Origin: Nymphaea colorata
Taxonomy: Eukaryota > Streptophyta > Magnoliopsida > Nymphaeales > Nymphaeaceae
Reading direction: 5' to 3'
Assembly (NCBI RefSeq): GCF_008831285.2
Contig: NC_045148.1
Coordinates: 20,329,002 to 20,393,001 of the forward strand
Length of the DNA stretch: 64,000 nucleotides
Numbering within the stretch: the first letter of the stretch is position 1; each line of letters starts with the position of its first letter. Made by a program: the position numbers and the translations under genes. Shown piece by piece: positions 1 to 17,961 of the stretch. The notes beneath the pieces were generated by a model, which saw only the letters and a program-made list of their open reading frames with translations, was not told the DNA's origin and did not search any database.

Positions 1-2887
1 TCCATCACCAGCTTCTATGATGCCACCGTGGGCAACGGCTCTGAAAAAGCCATTGCCATGGGCCAATGTCGAGGTGACCTCGACCGTGAGGCTTGCCAAG
101 TATGCCTCTCCGATGCTGCCTCCGAGATCACCCAGCGGTGCCCCGTGAACAGAGTGGCTATGTTGTTCCTCCAAGGCTGCATCTTGCACTGCCGTAACGC
201 CAACTTCACATTACCTCAAATATTCGTGAATATAACTCAATCGAGAAATGAACTCATCCCCGACCCCCAAAGATTCAGGCCGATACTGACTTCCTTCTTC
301 GAAAAACAGATCGCTTCCGCCATCGTCAATCCTTCAGGCCGCTTATTCTGGGGCGACAAGTTCAGGTACACTCGGAACTTGACTATGTACGGCACCGTGC
401 AGTGCGTTCAGTCCCTGTCCCCAAACCGCTGCAAAATTTGCTTAGACATAGTTGTCGATCTAATGCTCAAGAGAGTTGCAGAAACACAAGCCGCTGTAGC
501 TTACCATAACTTCGAGTGCGTTTTAAGATACGACACCGTTCCCTTTTTCATTCCCCAATTACCTCACAAGATTTCTCCAAGCAGCGCCGTCGCAACTAAC
601 TGCTCTCCGCCAGCATTGAGCAACAAGGTTGGCAGCCCCTTTCACAGAAATCTCATGGCTCTACTCTCTTATCTGATAGTGCATGCACCTACCTCTGGCT
701 TCTACAACGATTCCGTGGGCCTGGGCTCCAGCCAAGTATACGGCCAGGCCTTGTGCCGAGGCGACATCCCTGATGACGTTTGCTGGGAGTGCACAGCCCA
801 GGCTTCCACCAAAATCCAGGAGTTGTGCCCCAGCAGTAGAAGAGCAATCGTATGGCTTGACCGTGATGAAAACTTCGCTGGCATAATAGATGTTTATAAT
901 AGGGCCTGCCAACCAGCAGCGGAGAATGCATCGAATCCAACAAGCTTTTATCACGATTTGGGAATTCTCATATCCAACCTGACGTCGCTGGCAACTCAGA
1001 GCTCTGTCAATCGCCTTTTTGCTACGGGCGTTTCTGTTATTGCGGAATCGAAGAGGATCTACGCTTTGGTGCAATGCATGAGAGATATCTCTGCGGACCA
1101 ATGTCGGTGGTGCTTGCAGAACGCAAGCTCTGATATTGTGGGATGTTCTAATGGAAAGCAAGGCGGTCGCATCCTCAGGGGCAGCTGCAGTCTGGCTTTT
1201 GGAGTGCACCCCTTCTTTCTCGGCGATCCAACACTATCACTTCACCAGCACAAGAATGGTGAGTTCCGACTCTTACTCTGCCGAATCACATGCTTAAAGA
1301 GATCTAAATTCCCGACCCTTAACATGTTTTGGTGAAATACTGTCACCATTTTGAGTAGTAATCATGTCGGGCCCGTCATTTTTATTGAAAATTGTTTGAA
1401 GAAGCAGTTGGTGGCTGTGATGAAGGAACTAGCTTCTTGCTGTTGAACTTGGCAGACTTGTACTTGATTATGAGAACAGGGTATCAGGTCTGCTCTGTTT
1501 TATTAGCTTCTGAAAGTATATCTTTCTTTCTATTTACCAGCCTCCCCATGTTCGTTTTGGCCTTCGGTACTCGATGGCAAACTAACCTCCCACTATAGTC
1601 ACCCTGCTTTAGGTTCATTTTATTCTATTTTTTCCAAATCTGCACATTTTCTTCTTCTACTTTCTCTAACAAGAAGAAAACAGTAGTTTCCAACTTAGAA
1701 GGGTAGTTTTAGATGCTTATGTGCCTTATATCCTTTTCTTTCTATATATTATTGGATAACACTTGTGTGCTGCAGTTATATCTGATCCAGATTTGGACAT
1801 CTAACAATCTGTGAACAACCAAAACTCATCATACAAAAAAAATTCTCCTTTTTTATACAGGTAATAAGCTTTGGTGGATAGTTCTTCTCATCTGCTTAAG
1901 TGGTGGGCTCCTGATAGTAGCAGCCTGTGCATTGTGCTTAGTTCGGAGAAGAATGCAACATCTGGGTAAATGTCATGTGCCTTGAATGCTTATCTAGGTC
2001 CTTGTTCAGAAAAAATCTCATAATTTCAATTTCCTACTTATGTCATTTCAGAGAAGCTAAAACAGAAAGGAGCCTCAATCGATACGGAGAATGTCAAAGA
2101 GAATGAGGAGGCAAACTATGATTTACCGCAGATCAGCCTGAGGACAATAGAAGACGCTACGATAAATTTTCAGAGTCAAATAAGCTTGGGGAAGGTGGGT
2201 ATCGTCCGGTCTACAAGGTAATTGGAGTAATTAATTTAGTCGATTCATCTTTTTCATTGTCAATGACAGAAAATTACTTTAAAATTAAGCTCAATTTCCT
2301 AGGCACACGTTACGCATTAAACTTGAGCTCTATAGTGAAACTGTGTAAGAAAACCTGTGACTTGAACCGTATCTGAAAACTGAAAGGGGAACGATTTTAA
2401 AAACTAAGGCTAAAAATTAATATCCAAAACAATTCTTCCTATAATGAAGAGCTCATGTTCTGAGACTATTTCTGTATTGGAATGACAAATACAACATGAT
2501 TGGTGATGCTTTCCTACCAGGGCAAGCTTCCCAATGGACAGGAAGTCGCTGTGAAGAGGCTGTCTGGACGGTCTGGGCAAGGTTTGAAGGAATTCAAGAA
2601 TGAAGTTGAATTGATAGTCAAACTTCAACATGTAAACCTGGTTAGACTCATTGCTTGCTGCTTGGAGAAAGGGGAGAAAATGCTCATTTATGAATATATG
2701 CCCAATAAAAGCCTTGATTTCTCCCTTAAGGGTTAGTATCTTTTAACTCTTTCACATGCTTATGCAAATAACGCTTCCAAAGTTCAGGTATCCGATTATC
2801 AGAAACTGAATCTTTTGCTCATTTGTCTTTGTCGTCTACGGGATAAGGTTTTTCTTTGTCAATGTTGCACCTGCGAGAGAAAAGGTA

Positions 2888-2901
2888 GGGGGGGGGGGGG
2901 G
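2888..2901. repeat. G14 homopolymer in intron 4 of CRK copy 1
   Basis: A run of 14 G residues lies in intron 4. Copy 3 has a shorter G run at the matching place, so it is a slippage-prone tract inherited by A-type copies. Confidence 0.9.
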
Positions 2902-3914
2902 AAGTTTCCTGCTTACAATTGTTTTGGAGTGTCAGGGACATATACCTTGCTTTATCTCACATGGAACTGGACTTTGTTCTGAGAGAGAGATTAATCAAAT
3001 TACAAATATTGAACATTACAATGTGCAGTTCCAGAATGCCGTGTATTGCTGGATTGGGAAAAGAGGTTCAACATCATAATAGGAATAGCAAGGGGGATTC
3101 TTTATCTTCATCAAGATTCTCGACTCAATGTCATTCATCGGGATCTCAAAGCGAGCAATGTGTTGTTAGACGAGCAACTGAATCCCAAAATTTCCGACTT
3201 AGGATTGGCAAGGATTTTCAGCGGAGTTCAGGGACAGGCAACTACCAGTATCATTGTTGGTACATAATAAGTGCAAAGCTACCATAAATTTTGGTCGCTA
3301 AATAGCCTTTATAATCACCATGACTTCTCTTTTCGTCAATTGTAATTCTGTGCTTCCACCATAGGATCTGATCCGCAAGTCAAATTCTTTATGCTTCCTT
3401 CATTTACATTAGGTGAAACACTGTGATCTTTTTTAGTGAATTAGTATCAGAAGATCTGCAAAAAAACACACCGTTTCTTTTATTTTTATGACTAAACGGC
3501 ATGCGGGTTTGACAGTCCTATACATATAGGACTACAGAGTTGTTGTGACCTCAAGTCTCAACTTGTCAAAGAAAAAGAAGCGAAAAATGCTAGTCAAAAC
3601 TTCTTTTTTCAGGTGCTAGTGTACAATGGAGGTGAACCCCATAATTATGTGCCTTGTTTGGTTTAGTCAGTGGGTGATACGAAAAGCAGTTCTATGAAAG
3701 CGACTGCCATTTTAAGTTATCTAAGAATCAACTATTTCTTTCCTTCTTGCAGTGGATATATGGCTCCAGAGTATGCAATGGATGGTGTATTTTCTACAAA
3801 ATCTGATGTCTACAGTTTTGGCGCTTTATTGTTTGAAATTATCAGTGGCCAACTGAATTCTGCAATCATTTCTGCAACTCTTCAGGGTCGTGGTCTTGTT
3901 GAGCATGTAAGTTT

Positions 3915-3916
<2 letters not shown>

Positions 3917-3965
<49 letters not shown>

Positions 3966-3986
3966 CGTGCGTGTGTGTTTGTGTGG
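3917..3986. repeat. (GT)n microsatellite at the start of intron 6, copy 1
   Basis: About 30 near-perfect GT units begin a few bases after the exon 6 donor (gtaagt at 3907). Paralogous introns carry CT tracts at the same place. Confidence 0.95.
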
Positions 3987-4836
3987 GGTGTGAACATCCC
4001 CTTCCCCTAGATAATGTTGGCTGGAAGTAGTGTTTTTTATCATGGAAATGCACTCAGATAACTCTTTATCTTTCAAACGGACTTAAGAGATGCCCATCAG
4101 AGAGATGATTACTGGCACGGGAAGCACTCAGAAAGTTTTCAATTTCTCCATGTATAGTTGCATTTGTAACGTCAACTGCTATGCATATTGCTTGTCGACC
4201 ATGCAAGAAGATCTATATTCAGGCTGTCTACTTAACAAATTTCTAGGACCATATACATCTGTGCCGCAACATGCAGTTGAAAAATTAGTACTACGGCCCA
4301 TGGCCATTTAAATTTTTGAATATTTCTCAATCTTGAACATAGTTTTAGTCTGATCAAGTCTTGACTTATTGGATGTTGTGGTCTATTCCACTTACACCAC
4401 ACAATCCACACATGGTATGAGAGGTGAATTACTTCCTTCAAAGAGCTATGAACTAGAACAAATGGTAATCTATTCAATGAGGTGCTAGGAATTCAACCAA
4501 CATATGAACAAATATTTAGTTCAATTGATGAACAGGCGTGGAGCTTGTGGAGCGAAGAGAAAGGGACAGAGTTCATCGATCCAGTCCTCTTCCTCAAAGA
4601 CGCTGCTACTTCAACAAGTAATCAAATGCTACGATGTCTGCATATTGGCTTTTCTCTGCATTCAGGAAGATCCTGCAACCAGGCCAACGATGTCAACGGT
4701 GGTTCTCATGCTTGGGAACGATTCGGTGGACCTTCCCTTACCCAAGCAACCTGCATCCTTTGGGGAAAATGTTGCAGATTCAAGCCAATGGCGTTCTTTT
4801 ATTACGTCTGCCGATTCTGAAAGTACCACAACGTAA

Positions 4837-6039
4837 GGGCAACAAAGGTTGCACACTCGATCACCAAGAAATCTGAAGAAAAAGGTGCATGCAACATGTC
4901 AGCGTCCTAAATTAATAATAAACTATGAGCTAATTGATTCTACCTGTATCGAAAGGACCTTGCACGTTGCAAACTCTCCGTTGATGCCCAACTCTGTTCC
5001 GTTTCTCTGAAGAAGCTGAGATATGCAAAACTCGTTATATTGGGTCTCAGCTTGAGATCGACAAACCTGATTATCGGTGCCTCCGTTCAACTTTCTGGGA
5101 AGATAAAAATATAAATAAAAATAAAAAATGAAAAATAAAAACTATAAAGAACATGTCGTTCCAAAAAATTACTAAAAAATCTCAGTTGCGCACGCATATC
5201 GGCGCACACAACTCGCTCCTGTAATGCAACAGAAGATAAATGAGTGAATGATATTTTGGTTCCCCACATTGACAATGGCACCTTTGACGCCACTGTGTGT
5301 GACGTTATTGTGAGTTAATGGGGGGAGACGGGAGACTGTCCCCACCTTTTGGACACCAACTTATAAACTACTCTGAAATGGTGCTGTTTGAGCTACCCAT
5401 CGACTAAAACTTAGACATTTGTGGCCCACCCACATAAATTTCTGGGTCACATCAGTCAAAACGATAACTGCATAATAACTCTGCAATTTATTTCAATCGC
5501 TACTTCTTGCTCGAAATGCATTAAATAGCCAGCAGATTGACTGACGTTGATAATGCACGGAACTAATCTTCTGGCTTTTTATCTGCTAAGCAAAAAAGAT
5601 ATTTTATATTAATCTTATAGATATTTGTGTAACAATCTTTTTTTTTTAGTTGGCTACACGGGTGGCCGTGGCTGTTAAGTTGCTAAGACAAAAAAAAAGA
5701 AAGCCAAGTTAAAACAATAAAGTGCTTTAGCGTTTTGCAAGCAGAAGACCATATGTGTTTTATACGGGTTCTTTTTCAGAGATTTGGGTAGAACTAAAAC
5801 AATTAAGTCATTTCAATTTTTTAGAAAGCACCGCATCCTAGTAGGTAAGTTGCATAAATCTTTGAATCCACCAATTATTGCTCATGGCAGAAACAGTGGA
5901 GTCTTCAACTGGAGACTATACATGAGTTAGCTGAGGAATGAGGAATCATACACCATGCATGCCATTTAGCTCCTTCTCCTTCTTTGTTTCCCAATCTTAC
6001 ACGGAAGCATTCTATCATCGTTCACACTGTGGCGAGGCA
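4837..6039. other. Spacer between CRK copies 1 and 2
   Basis: There is no credible coding sequence here. The first 200 bases match the 3' flanks of copies 3 and 5. Bases around 5240-5310 recur at 11690-11760 before copy 3 and, shorter, near 25000 and 34530. The stretch around 5420-5560 is a module repeated before several copies. The rest is AT-rich. Confidence 0.8.
5420..5560 (+). promoter_or_regulatory. Recurrent upstream module, CRK copy 2
   Basis: About 140 bp (from CCACCCACATAAATTTCTGG to GATAATGCACGG) recurs before copies 3, 4 and 6 and, weakly, 7, at 0.4-0.6 kb from each start codon. It contains TTGACTGACG, which has a W-box-like TTGAC core, and a stretch around CTCTGCAATTTATTTC. A promoter role is inferred only from recurrence and position. 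Confidence 0.45.
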
Positions 6040-11041
<5,002 letters not shown>

Positions 11042-12752
11042 AAGAGACAAAGATTGCACACCGAATGTGCGCAAACATGGAAGAGATCATACCAATCTGC
11101 TGAAAGCATTTGAGAAGTAAACCATATATCTACTGGTTTAAACAATTGACAATGACTTTTTACCTGATAGTTTAGGGTCTCGCCATTCCTCCCTTTCATT
11201 TGTAGGCGTAGGGCCGACGATCCTCACCAATAGCGAAAGGTTGATGTGGTTGTTCAGTAGTGGAAAAGAGTTGGATGCACCACTTCGTCGAAAGGCCGGC
11301 TATCATCGAGAAGGAAGAAAAATGGAATCCTGCATCTAGAAGGGGTTCCTAGTCATAGAACAAGATGATGTACTGTTTACTGTATCTGCTTCTTTGGATA
11401 ATGACATATTCGGATTCATAGTTACATGCAAATGAATAAAAGGCTATATTACACCAAAATTCAAATATGAATTCACAATCCGAATCTGATCTGCAACTGA
11501 TTTTTAAATTCATAACTGAATCTGTGTTGTTAACGGAATCTGAATGGTATTAAGAACTGACTTTCACGATGTATGAGCATAAGAAATATGGCGATGTCTA
11601 TTCAAGACTTGATCCGATACAGAGCATGAATTTTCAGCCGTGAATGCTGCCAGAACTGGAAGTGGTAATGAAACACAAGATGAACGAGTGAATGATATTT
11701 TGGTTCCCCACATTGACAATGGCAGATTTGACGCCACTGTATATGACGTTACCGTGAGTTGTTATCAATATATAAAAAACCATATGTGAAGCATGCGTTC
11801 GCACTGTTTTTAAAAATTTTAAAGCAATATTTAATTTAATTGCTAAGCATGATACGACTGCTAAGGAGGGTGGTCGCTGGACAAGATTTAATATGCTCCG
11901 GGTGCAACACTAGATGTGCCCCATGGATTTATTAAAAAAATTGAGACCTACATAAGAATAATATGAGGGCTGCTTGGGTGTTATTTGAGAAGTCGGGGGA
12001 GGCTTACAACTTATAAGTTACTATGGACTCAGAAGGAAAGACTGGATTTTTTTATTTTTAAAATTTTAATAGGAGCCGACATATATTTTTTCAAAAATTT
12101 TATATAAAATAAATAAATTATAAAATCTATTTATATACTTATTTTTTAGGGGGGCCCTTGGCTCTCTGGATAGAATAATGCTGTTTGTGCATGCTATGAA
12201 ATAAAAATTTACATATTTGTTTCCCACCCACATAAATCTCTGGATCCCAGCATCCAAAAAGTTACTGCACATGAATGGTGGAGTAACTCTGCAATTTAAT
12301 TCGACCGCTTGTTGTTGGTCGAACTGCATTAAAGAGCCAGCAAATTGACTGACGGTAATAATGCAATGGATCGACGAAAACGGAAACAAAAATTTCAATT
12401 TACCAACTTTATTTTTATTATAACTTCAATGAATATATGCTTCCTGTTTCTAATTTATTGGATGTCGGGCATATGAGGCTGGAAACCGGGCAGGGCGGGG
12501 CTGGCATGAAGTTTTTGCTGGCGGCTCAAGTTGGGTTTGTCGGTTGTCCCGTTTGATGTCTATTTATATTTGAAACTATTAATATTTTATATTTTAATAT
12601 CTCAAAAACTTTTAAAAATATGTTATTTAAGAGTGTCATCGACAAGATAAAAGATTATAAAAGTGTTATCGGGAAAACAAAAAAGGATTTGAAGAGAGTA
12701 ATCGGTGATATACAAAAAAGAATTCTCTCATCGTTCACAGGGTGGTGGGAAG
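11042..12752. other. Spacer between CRK copies 2 and 3
   Basis: There is no credible gene here. Bases 11440-11640 are an older relative of the 3' flanks of copies 4 and 6 (24390-24560 and 33890-34070), which supports a shared B-type 3' flank. Bases 11690-11760 match 5240-5310. The module at 12222-12370 is listed separately. The remainder is AT-rich. Confidence 0.75.
12222..12370 (+). promoter_or_regulatory. Recurrent upstream module, CRK copy 3
   Basis: This is the same module as at 5420-5560, about 380 bp before the start codon. It keeps the TTGACTGACGG core followed by TAATAATGCA. Confidence 0.45.
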
Positions 12753-15700
12753 ATGTGGAGAACAGCATGCTGCTTCATCTTCCTAATTGTCCTCTTCCTC
12801 CCGCTGGGGTTCGTTGACATGACTGAAACTCCCTTTTGGTACTGTGCCGGCAGCTCAAACTACACGGCGAACAGCACCTTCAGCCACAACCTGCAGCGGG
12901 CGCTGGCCTCTGTGGTAGCCAACGTTTCCCTCACCAGTTTCTACAATGTCACCGTGGGCAAGAGCCCCGACCAAGCACTTGCCACTGCTCAGTGTCGAGG
13001 CGACCTCGACGGTGAAGCTTGCCAGGTCTGCGTCTCTGATGCTGCCTCACAGGTCGCCGAGCTGTGCCCTCAGAACAGAGCGGCTATCATTTTCTTCGAA
13101 AGCTGCATCATGTACTGCCGTGACGCCAACTTCACCGTGCCTCAATCATTTATGAATTTGTCTCTTCCGAGGCTCGAGGCCATCCCCGACCCCCAAAGAT
13201 TCAGGCCCATACTCATTTCCTTCTTCAACAAGCTCATCCTTTCCACAACCACCAACCCTTCAGGCCGCTTGTTCTGGGGCGACATGTTCAGGTACACTCA
13301 GAACCTGACTATCTACGCCACCGCACAGTGCGTTCAATACCTGTCACCTAAGGGCTGCAGATCTTGCTTAGACATAGCCTTCGCTCAAATGCTCAAGAAT
13401 TTTGGAGATAGACAGGGCGGTGTAGTTTACCATAACATCGAGTGCCTGGTAAGATTCGAGCCCTTTTCCTTTTTCACTCCACCACCTCAAAAGATTGATC
13501 CAAACAACGGCGCTTCCTTCTCAAGTAATTGCTCCCAACCAACATCAAGCAACAAGGTCGGCACCCCCTTTCATAAAAATCTCAAGGCTCTGCTCTCTTA
13601 TTTGATAGAGAATGCACCTTTATCTGGTTTCTATAATGATAACGTTGGCCTGGGCTCCGGCCAAGTCTACGGTCAGGCCCTGTGCCGAGGCGACATCCCC
13701 AATGACGTTTGTTGGCACTGCACGGCCCAGGCTTCTAGCAAAATCCAAGAACTGTGCCCCAACAGTAGAAGGGCCATCATATGGCTCGACCACTGCCAAT
13801 TGCGCTACTCTGACGAGAAGTTCGGCGGTATGGCAGACGTCTCCGACGGAGCATGCCAACCAGCAGAAGAAAAAGCGTCAAACCCCGCGAGCTTCTATCA
13901 GAATTTGAGAATCCTCATATCCAACCTGACCTCACTGGCGATGCAGAGTTCTTCCAATCACTTCTTTGCTACGGGAATGTCCGTAATTCCCGACTCACAT
14001 AGGATCTACGCCTTGGTGCAGTGCGTGGGAGATATACCTGTGGATCGATGTAGGTGGTGCTTGCAGAATGCGAGCTCCGATATTGAGGATTGTTCTAATG
14101 GAAGGCAAGGCGCTAGACTCCTCAGGGGAAGCTGCATTGTGGCTTTTGGAGTGCACCCCTTCTTTTCTGGCGATCCAACACTGGTATCACTTCCGCAGAC
14201 CAATCATGGTGAGTCTCACTTTTACTATGCCGAATCACATGCTTAAAGTGATTTTCTGAGAATCCTTGACGAAGCAATTGGTGGCTGTGATGAAGGAATT
14301 AGCTTCTTGCTGTTGAACTTGGCAGACTTGCACTTGATTATGAAAACAGGGTATAACGTCTGCTCTGTTTTATTAGCTTCTGAAAATATATCTTTCTTCC
14401 TATTGACCAGCCTCCCCATGTTCGTTTTGGCCTTCGGTACTAACCTCCCACTATAGTCACCTTGCTCTCATTTTATTGCATTTTTTCCAAATCTTCACAT
14501 TTTCCTCAGACTTGTACTTGATTAGGATAACAGGGTATGATGTTTGGCTCCATTTTATTAGCTTCTGAAACTATCTGTTTCTCTTCTGTTTACCAGGTTC
14601 CTCATGTTCATTTTGGCCTTCATTATTTGATGGCAAACTGACTTACCCACTATAGTTACCTTGCTTTAGGCTGATTTTATTGCATCTTTCCAGAACTTCT
14701 CATTTTCTTTTTCTACTTTCTCTAATAAGAAGAAAACAAAAATTCCTAATTTAGAAGGTACTTTTACATGCTTCTGTGCCTTGTAGTCTTTTCTTTCCAT
14801 ATATTTTTGGATGACACTTGTGTGCTGCAGTTATATCTGGTCCAGATTGGACATCTAACAATCTGTGAACATCCACAACTCATCATAAAAAATCAATTCT
14901 CCTTTTTATACAGGTAATAAGCTTTGGTGGATAGTTCTTCTCATCTGCTTAACTGGCGGGCTCCTGCTAGTAGCAGCCTGTGCATTGTGCTTAGTTCGGA
15001 GAAGAAAGCAACATCTGGGTAAATGTCATGTGTCTTGAATGCTTATCTAGGTCACTGTTCAGAAAAAATCTCATAATGTCAATTTCCTACTTCATGTCAT
15101 TTTAGAGAAGCTAAAACAAAAGGAAGCAACCTCAATCGATATTGACAGTGTCAAAGAGAATGAGGAGGTGAACTATGATTTACCGCGGATCAGCCTGAGG
15201 ACAATAGAAGACGCTACGGATAAATTTTCAGAATCAAATAAGCTTGGGGAAGGTGGGTATGGTCCGGTCTACAAGGTAATTGGAGTAATTAATTTAGTCG
15301 ATTCATCTTTTTCATTGTCAATGACTAAAAATTACTTTAAAATTGAACTCAATTTTCTAGGCGCGTGTTCAACGCATTAAACTTGAGCTCTAAAGTGAAA
15401 CTGTGTAAGAAAACCTGTGACTTGAACCGTATCTGAAAACTGAAAAAGGTGAATGATTTTAAAATCTAAGGCAAAAATTTAATATCCAAAACAATTCTTC
15501 CTATAATGAGGGGCTCAAGTTCTGATACTATTTCTGTATCAGAAAGACAAATACAACATGATTGGTGATGCTTTCCTACCAGGGCAAGCTTCCCAATGGA
15601 CAGGAAGTAGCTGTGAAGAGGCTGTCTGGACGGTCTGGGCAAGGTTTGAAGGAATTCAAGAATGAAGTTGAGTTGATAGTCAAACTTCAACATGTAAACC

Positions 15701-16942
15701 TGGTTAGGCTCATTGCTCTCTGCTTGGAGAAAGGGGAGAAGATGCTCATTTATGAATATATGCCCAATAAAAGCCTTGATTTCTTCCTTAAGGGTTAGTA
15801 TCTTTTAATTTTTTCACATGCTTGTGCAAATAGCGCTTCCAATGTATCCGATTATCAGAAACTGAATCTTTTACTCATTTGTCTTTGAGATCTACGGGAT
15901 AAGGTTTTTCGTTGCACCTGCCAGAGAGAAGGTGGGGGGGCAATGTTTCCTACTTACAATGGTCTTGGAGTATCTCTGAGAGAGTGGGGGAGAGAGAGAG
16001 AGAGAGAGAGAGAGATTAATCAAATTACAAATATTGAACATTACAATGTGCAGATCCAGAAAGCCGTGTATTGCTGGATTGGGAAAAGAGGTTCAATATC
16101 ATAATAGGAATAGCAAAGGGGATCCTTTATCTTCACCAAGATTCTCGACTCAATGTCATTCATCGGGATCTCAAAGCGAACAATGTGTTGTTAGACGAGC
16201 AACTGAATCCTAAAATTTCTGACTTCGGATTGGCAAGGATTTTCAGCGGAGTTCAGGGCCAGGCAACTACCAGCATCGTTGTTGGTACATAGTAGGTGCA
16301 AAGCTACCATATATTTTTGTTGCTGAGTAGGTCTTTATAATCACCATGACTTCTCTCTTCATCAATTCTAGTTCTGGGCTTCCATACTATCTGATCCGAA
16401 AGTCAAATTCTTTATGCTTCCTCCGTTTACATTAGGTGAAACACTGTGATCTTTTTTAGTGAATTAGTATCATTTTTAGTGAATTAGTATCAGGAGATCT
16501 GCAAAAAACAAATCATTCCTTTCATTTTTATGATTGAACGACATGCGAATTTCATAGTCATATAGGATCACAGTTCTTGTGATCTCCACTTGTTAAAGAA
16601 AAGAAGCAAACAAATGCTAGTCAAAAATTGTTTTTTTGATGCTAGTGAACAATGGAGGTGAACGGCACAATTGTGTTCCTTTCGGTTTAGTCAGCGAGTG
16701 ACATGCAGAGCTGTTCTATGAAGCGACTGCCATTTCAAGTTATCTGAGGATCAACTAACGCATTTTCTTTCCTTCTTTCAGTGGATATATGGCTCCAGAG
16801 TATGCAATGGATGGCGTCTTTTCAACAAAATCTGATGTCTACAGCTTTGGCATTTTATTGTTCGAAATTATCAGCGGCCAACTGAATTCTGAAAGCCTTT
16901 CTGCAATTCTTCTGGGTCGTAGTCTTGTTGAACATGTAATAA

Positions 16943-16974
<32 letters not shown>

Positions 16975-17422
16975 GTGTGTGTGTGGGTGTGGGTGTGGGT
17001 GTTGCGATCAAAGAGTTGTGAACTAGAACAAATGGTAAATTTGTAGAACAAATGGTAATCTAGCCTTTGAACTGCTAGAGATTCGACCACCCTATCAATA
17101 AATATTTACTTCAATTGATGAACAGGCATGGAGCTTGTGGTGCGAAGAGAAAGGGACAGAGTTCATCGATCCAGTCTTCAAGGACGCTGCTACTTCAACA
17201 AGTAATCAAATGCTACGATGTCTGCACATTGGCTTTCTCTGCATTCAAGAAGATCCTGCAACCAGGCCAACGATGTCGACGGTGGTTCTCATGCTTGGGA
17301 ACGATTCGGTGGACCTTCCCTTACCCAAGCAACCTGCATCCTTTGGGGAAAATGTTGCAGATTCAAGCCAACGATGTTCTTCTGTTATTACGTCTGTGGC
17401 TTCCGAAATTACAACAAAGTAA
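12753..17422 (+). CDS. CRK copy 3 (A type): receptor-like kinase with four DUF26 modules
   Basis: This is a predicted membrane receptor kinase of 876 aa. Exons are 12753-14208, 14914-15018, 15106-15275, 15583-15793, 16054-16291, 16782-16935 and 17126-17422, all with GT..AG borders and a continuous frame. The start MWRT at 12753 directly precedes the signal peptide. DUF26 motifs begin at Cys81, 193, 311 and 424. Exon 2 encodes the membrane span and a basic RRR stop-transfer. The kinase has [25 protein letters not shown] and APE intact. The ectodomain is close to copy 7 while the kinase is close to copies 1 and 5, which points to exchange between copies. One oddity is Leu in place of the first Cys in the [11 protein letters not shown] region (LIALC). 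Confidence 0.9.
14322..14700 (+). repeat. Tandem duplication inside intron 1 of copy 3
   Basis: Two diverged copies of about 190 bp (about 14322-14508 and 14509-14700) share the CAGACTTGNACTTGATTA start and the later CCCACTATAGTNACCTTGCT stretch. Copy 1 has a single version at about 1455-1640. Confidence 0.8.
15976..16015. repeat. (GA)n tract in intron 4 of CRK copy 3
   Basis: GA repeats end about 40 bases before the exon 5 acceptor, in the same position as the tract in copy 2. Confidence 0.9.
16942..17002. repeat. (CT)n then (GT)n/(GGGTGT)n tract in intron 6 of CRK copy 3
   Basis: A compound microsatellite starts a few bases after the exon 6 donor. Confidence 0.95.
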
Positions 17423-17961
17423 GGGCATCAAACGTTGGATCACCAGGAAATCTGAAGAAAAAGATGTATGCAACATGTCAGGGCTCTAAATTAATAACAA
17501 ATTATGAGTTAACTGATTATACCTGTATCGAAAGAAACCTTGCACGTCGGCGAACTCTCCATTGATGCCCAACCAACGCTGCTTGGCTTCTCTCAGCAGA
17601 AGCTAGAATATGCTCGATTCGATAAATTGGGTCCCAGCTCGAGATCGATCGATTCTTTTAAGATCGTTTACCACTTCCCAATTTGACTTAAACCTTTACT
17701 TGTTTTAAGTTTGAATATTATTCAAAAAAAAAAAAAGATAATCTAGATTAAACGAGCTTGCTCAAGTTGTTTAATCCAATGAAGTTCATGGTAACTCCTC
17801 ATTTATATGCTCTAGTTTTCAGTCAAGCTCGACTTGTTTTCCGAGGTTTGAATTGATCTTAACCAAGCGAGTTCGAGCTAATGCGCTGTTGAATTTTCAT
17901 CCACGAAAGCTGTCAGAACTCGAAGTTGGTAATGCAATGCAATGAGCGAATGATACTTTAA

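Larger units (their letters stand above)
1..4836 (+). pseudogene. CRK copy 1 (A type), 5'-truncated by window edge, kinase broken
   Basis: This is a cysteine-rich receptor-like kinase whose start lies left of the window. Exons by homology to its neighbours are <1-1258, 1861-1965 (membrane span), 2052-2217, 2521-2731, 3029-3266, 3753-3906 and 4536-4836. Exon 1 is open from base 1 and shows four C-x8-C-x2-C DUF26 motifs. Four lesions are visible. One base is missing near 2160 (neighbours read ACGGAT, this copy ACGAT), which shifts the frame just before the P-loop. The third P-loop glycine is Arg (GYRP). The exon 5 donor is AT at 3267-3268 where all paralogues have GT. An extra T near 4650-4653 shifts the last exon. 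Module 3 has also lost six residues that include the conserved Cys of CxLRYS (near 863). The ectodomain could still be translated, but a working kinase is unlikely. Confidence 0.85.

Noticed and set aside
661-1209. Long - strand open frame opposite exon 1 of copy 1, with similar ones opposite exon 1 of other copies
   Set aside because: It mirrors the conserved coding strand, has no start context or domain, and is explained by codon bias of the sense exon.
3826-4076. His/Thr-repeat proteins across the GT microsatellite
   Set aside because: They are translations of a simple repeat inside an intron.
5938-6039. Upstream in-frame start for copy 2
   Set aside because: It would place 34 polar residues before the signal peptide, and paralogues share the MCRT/MWRT start.
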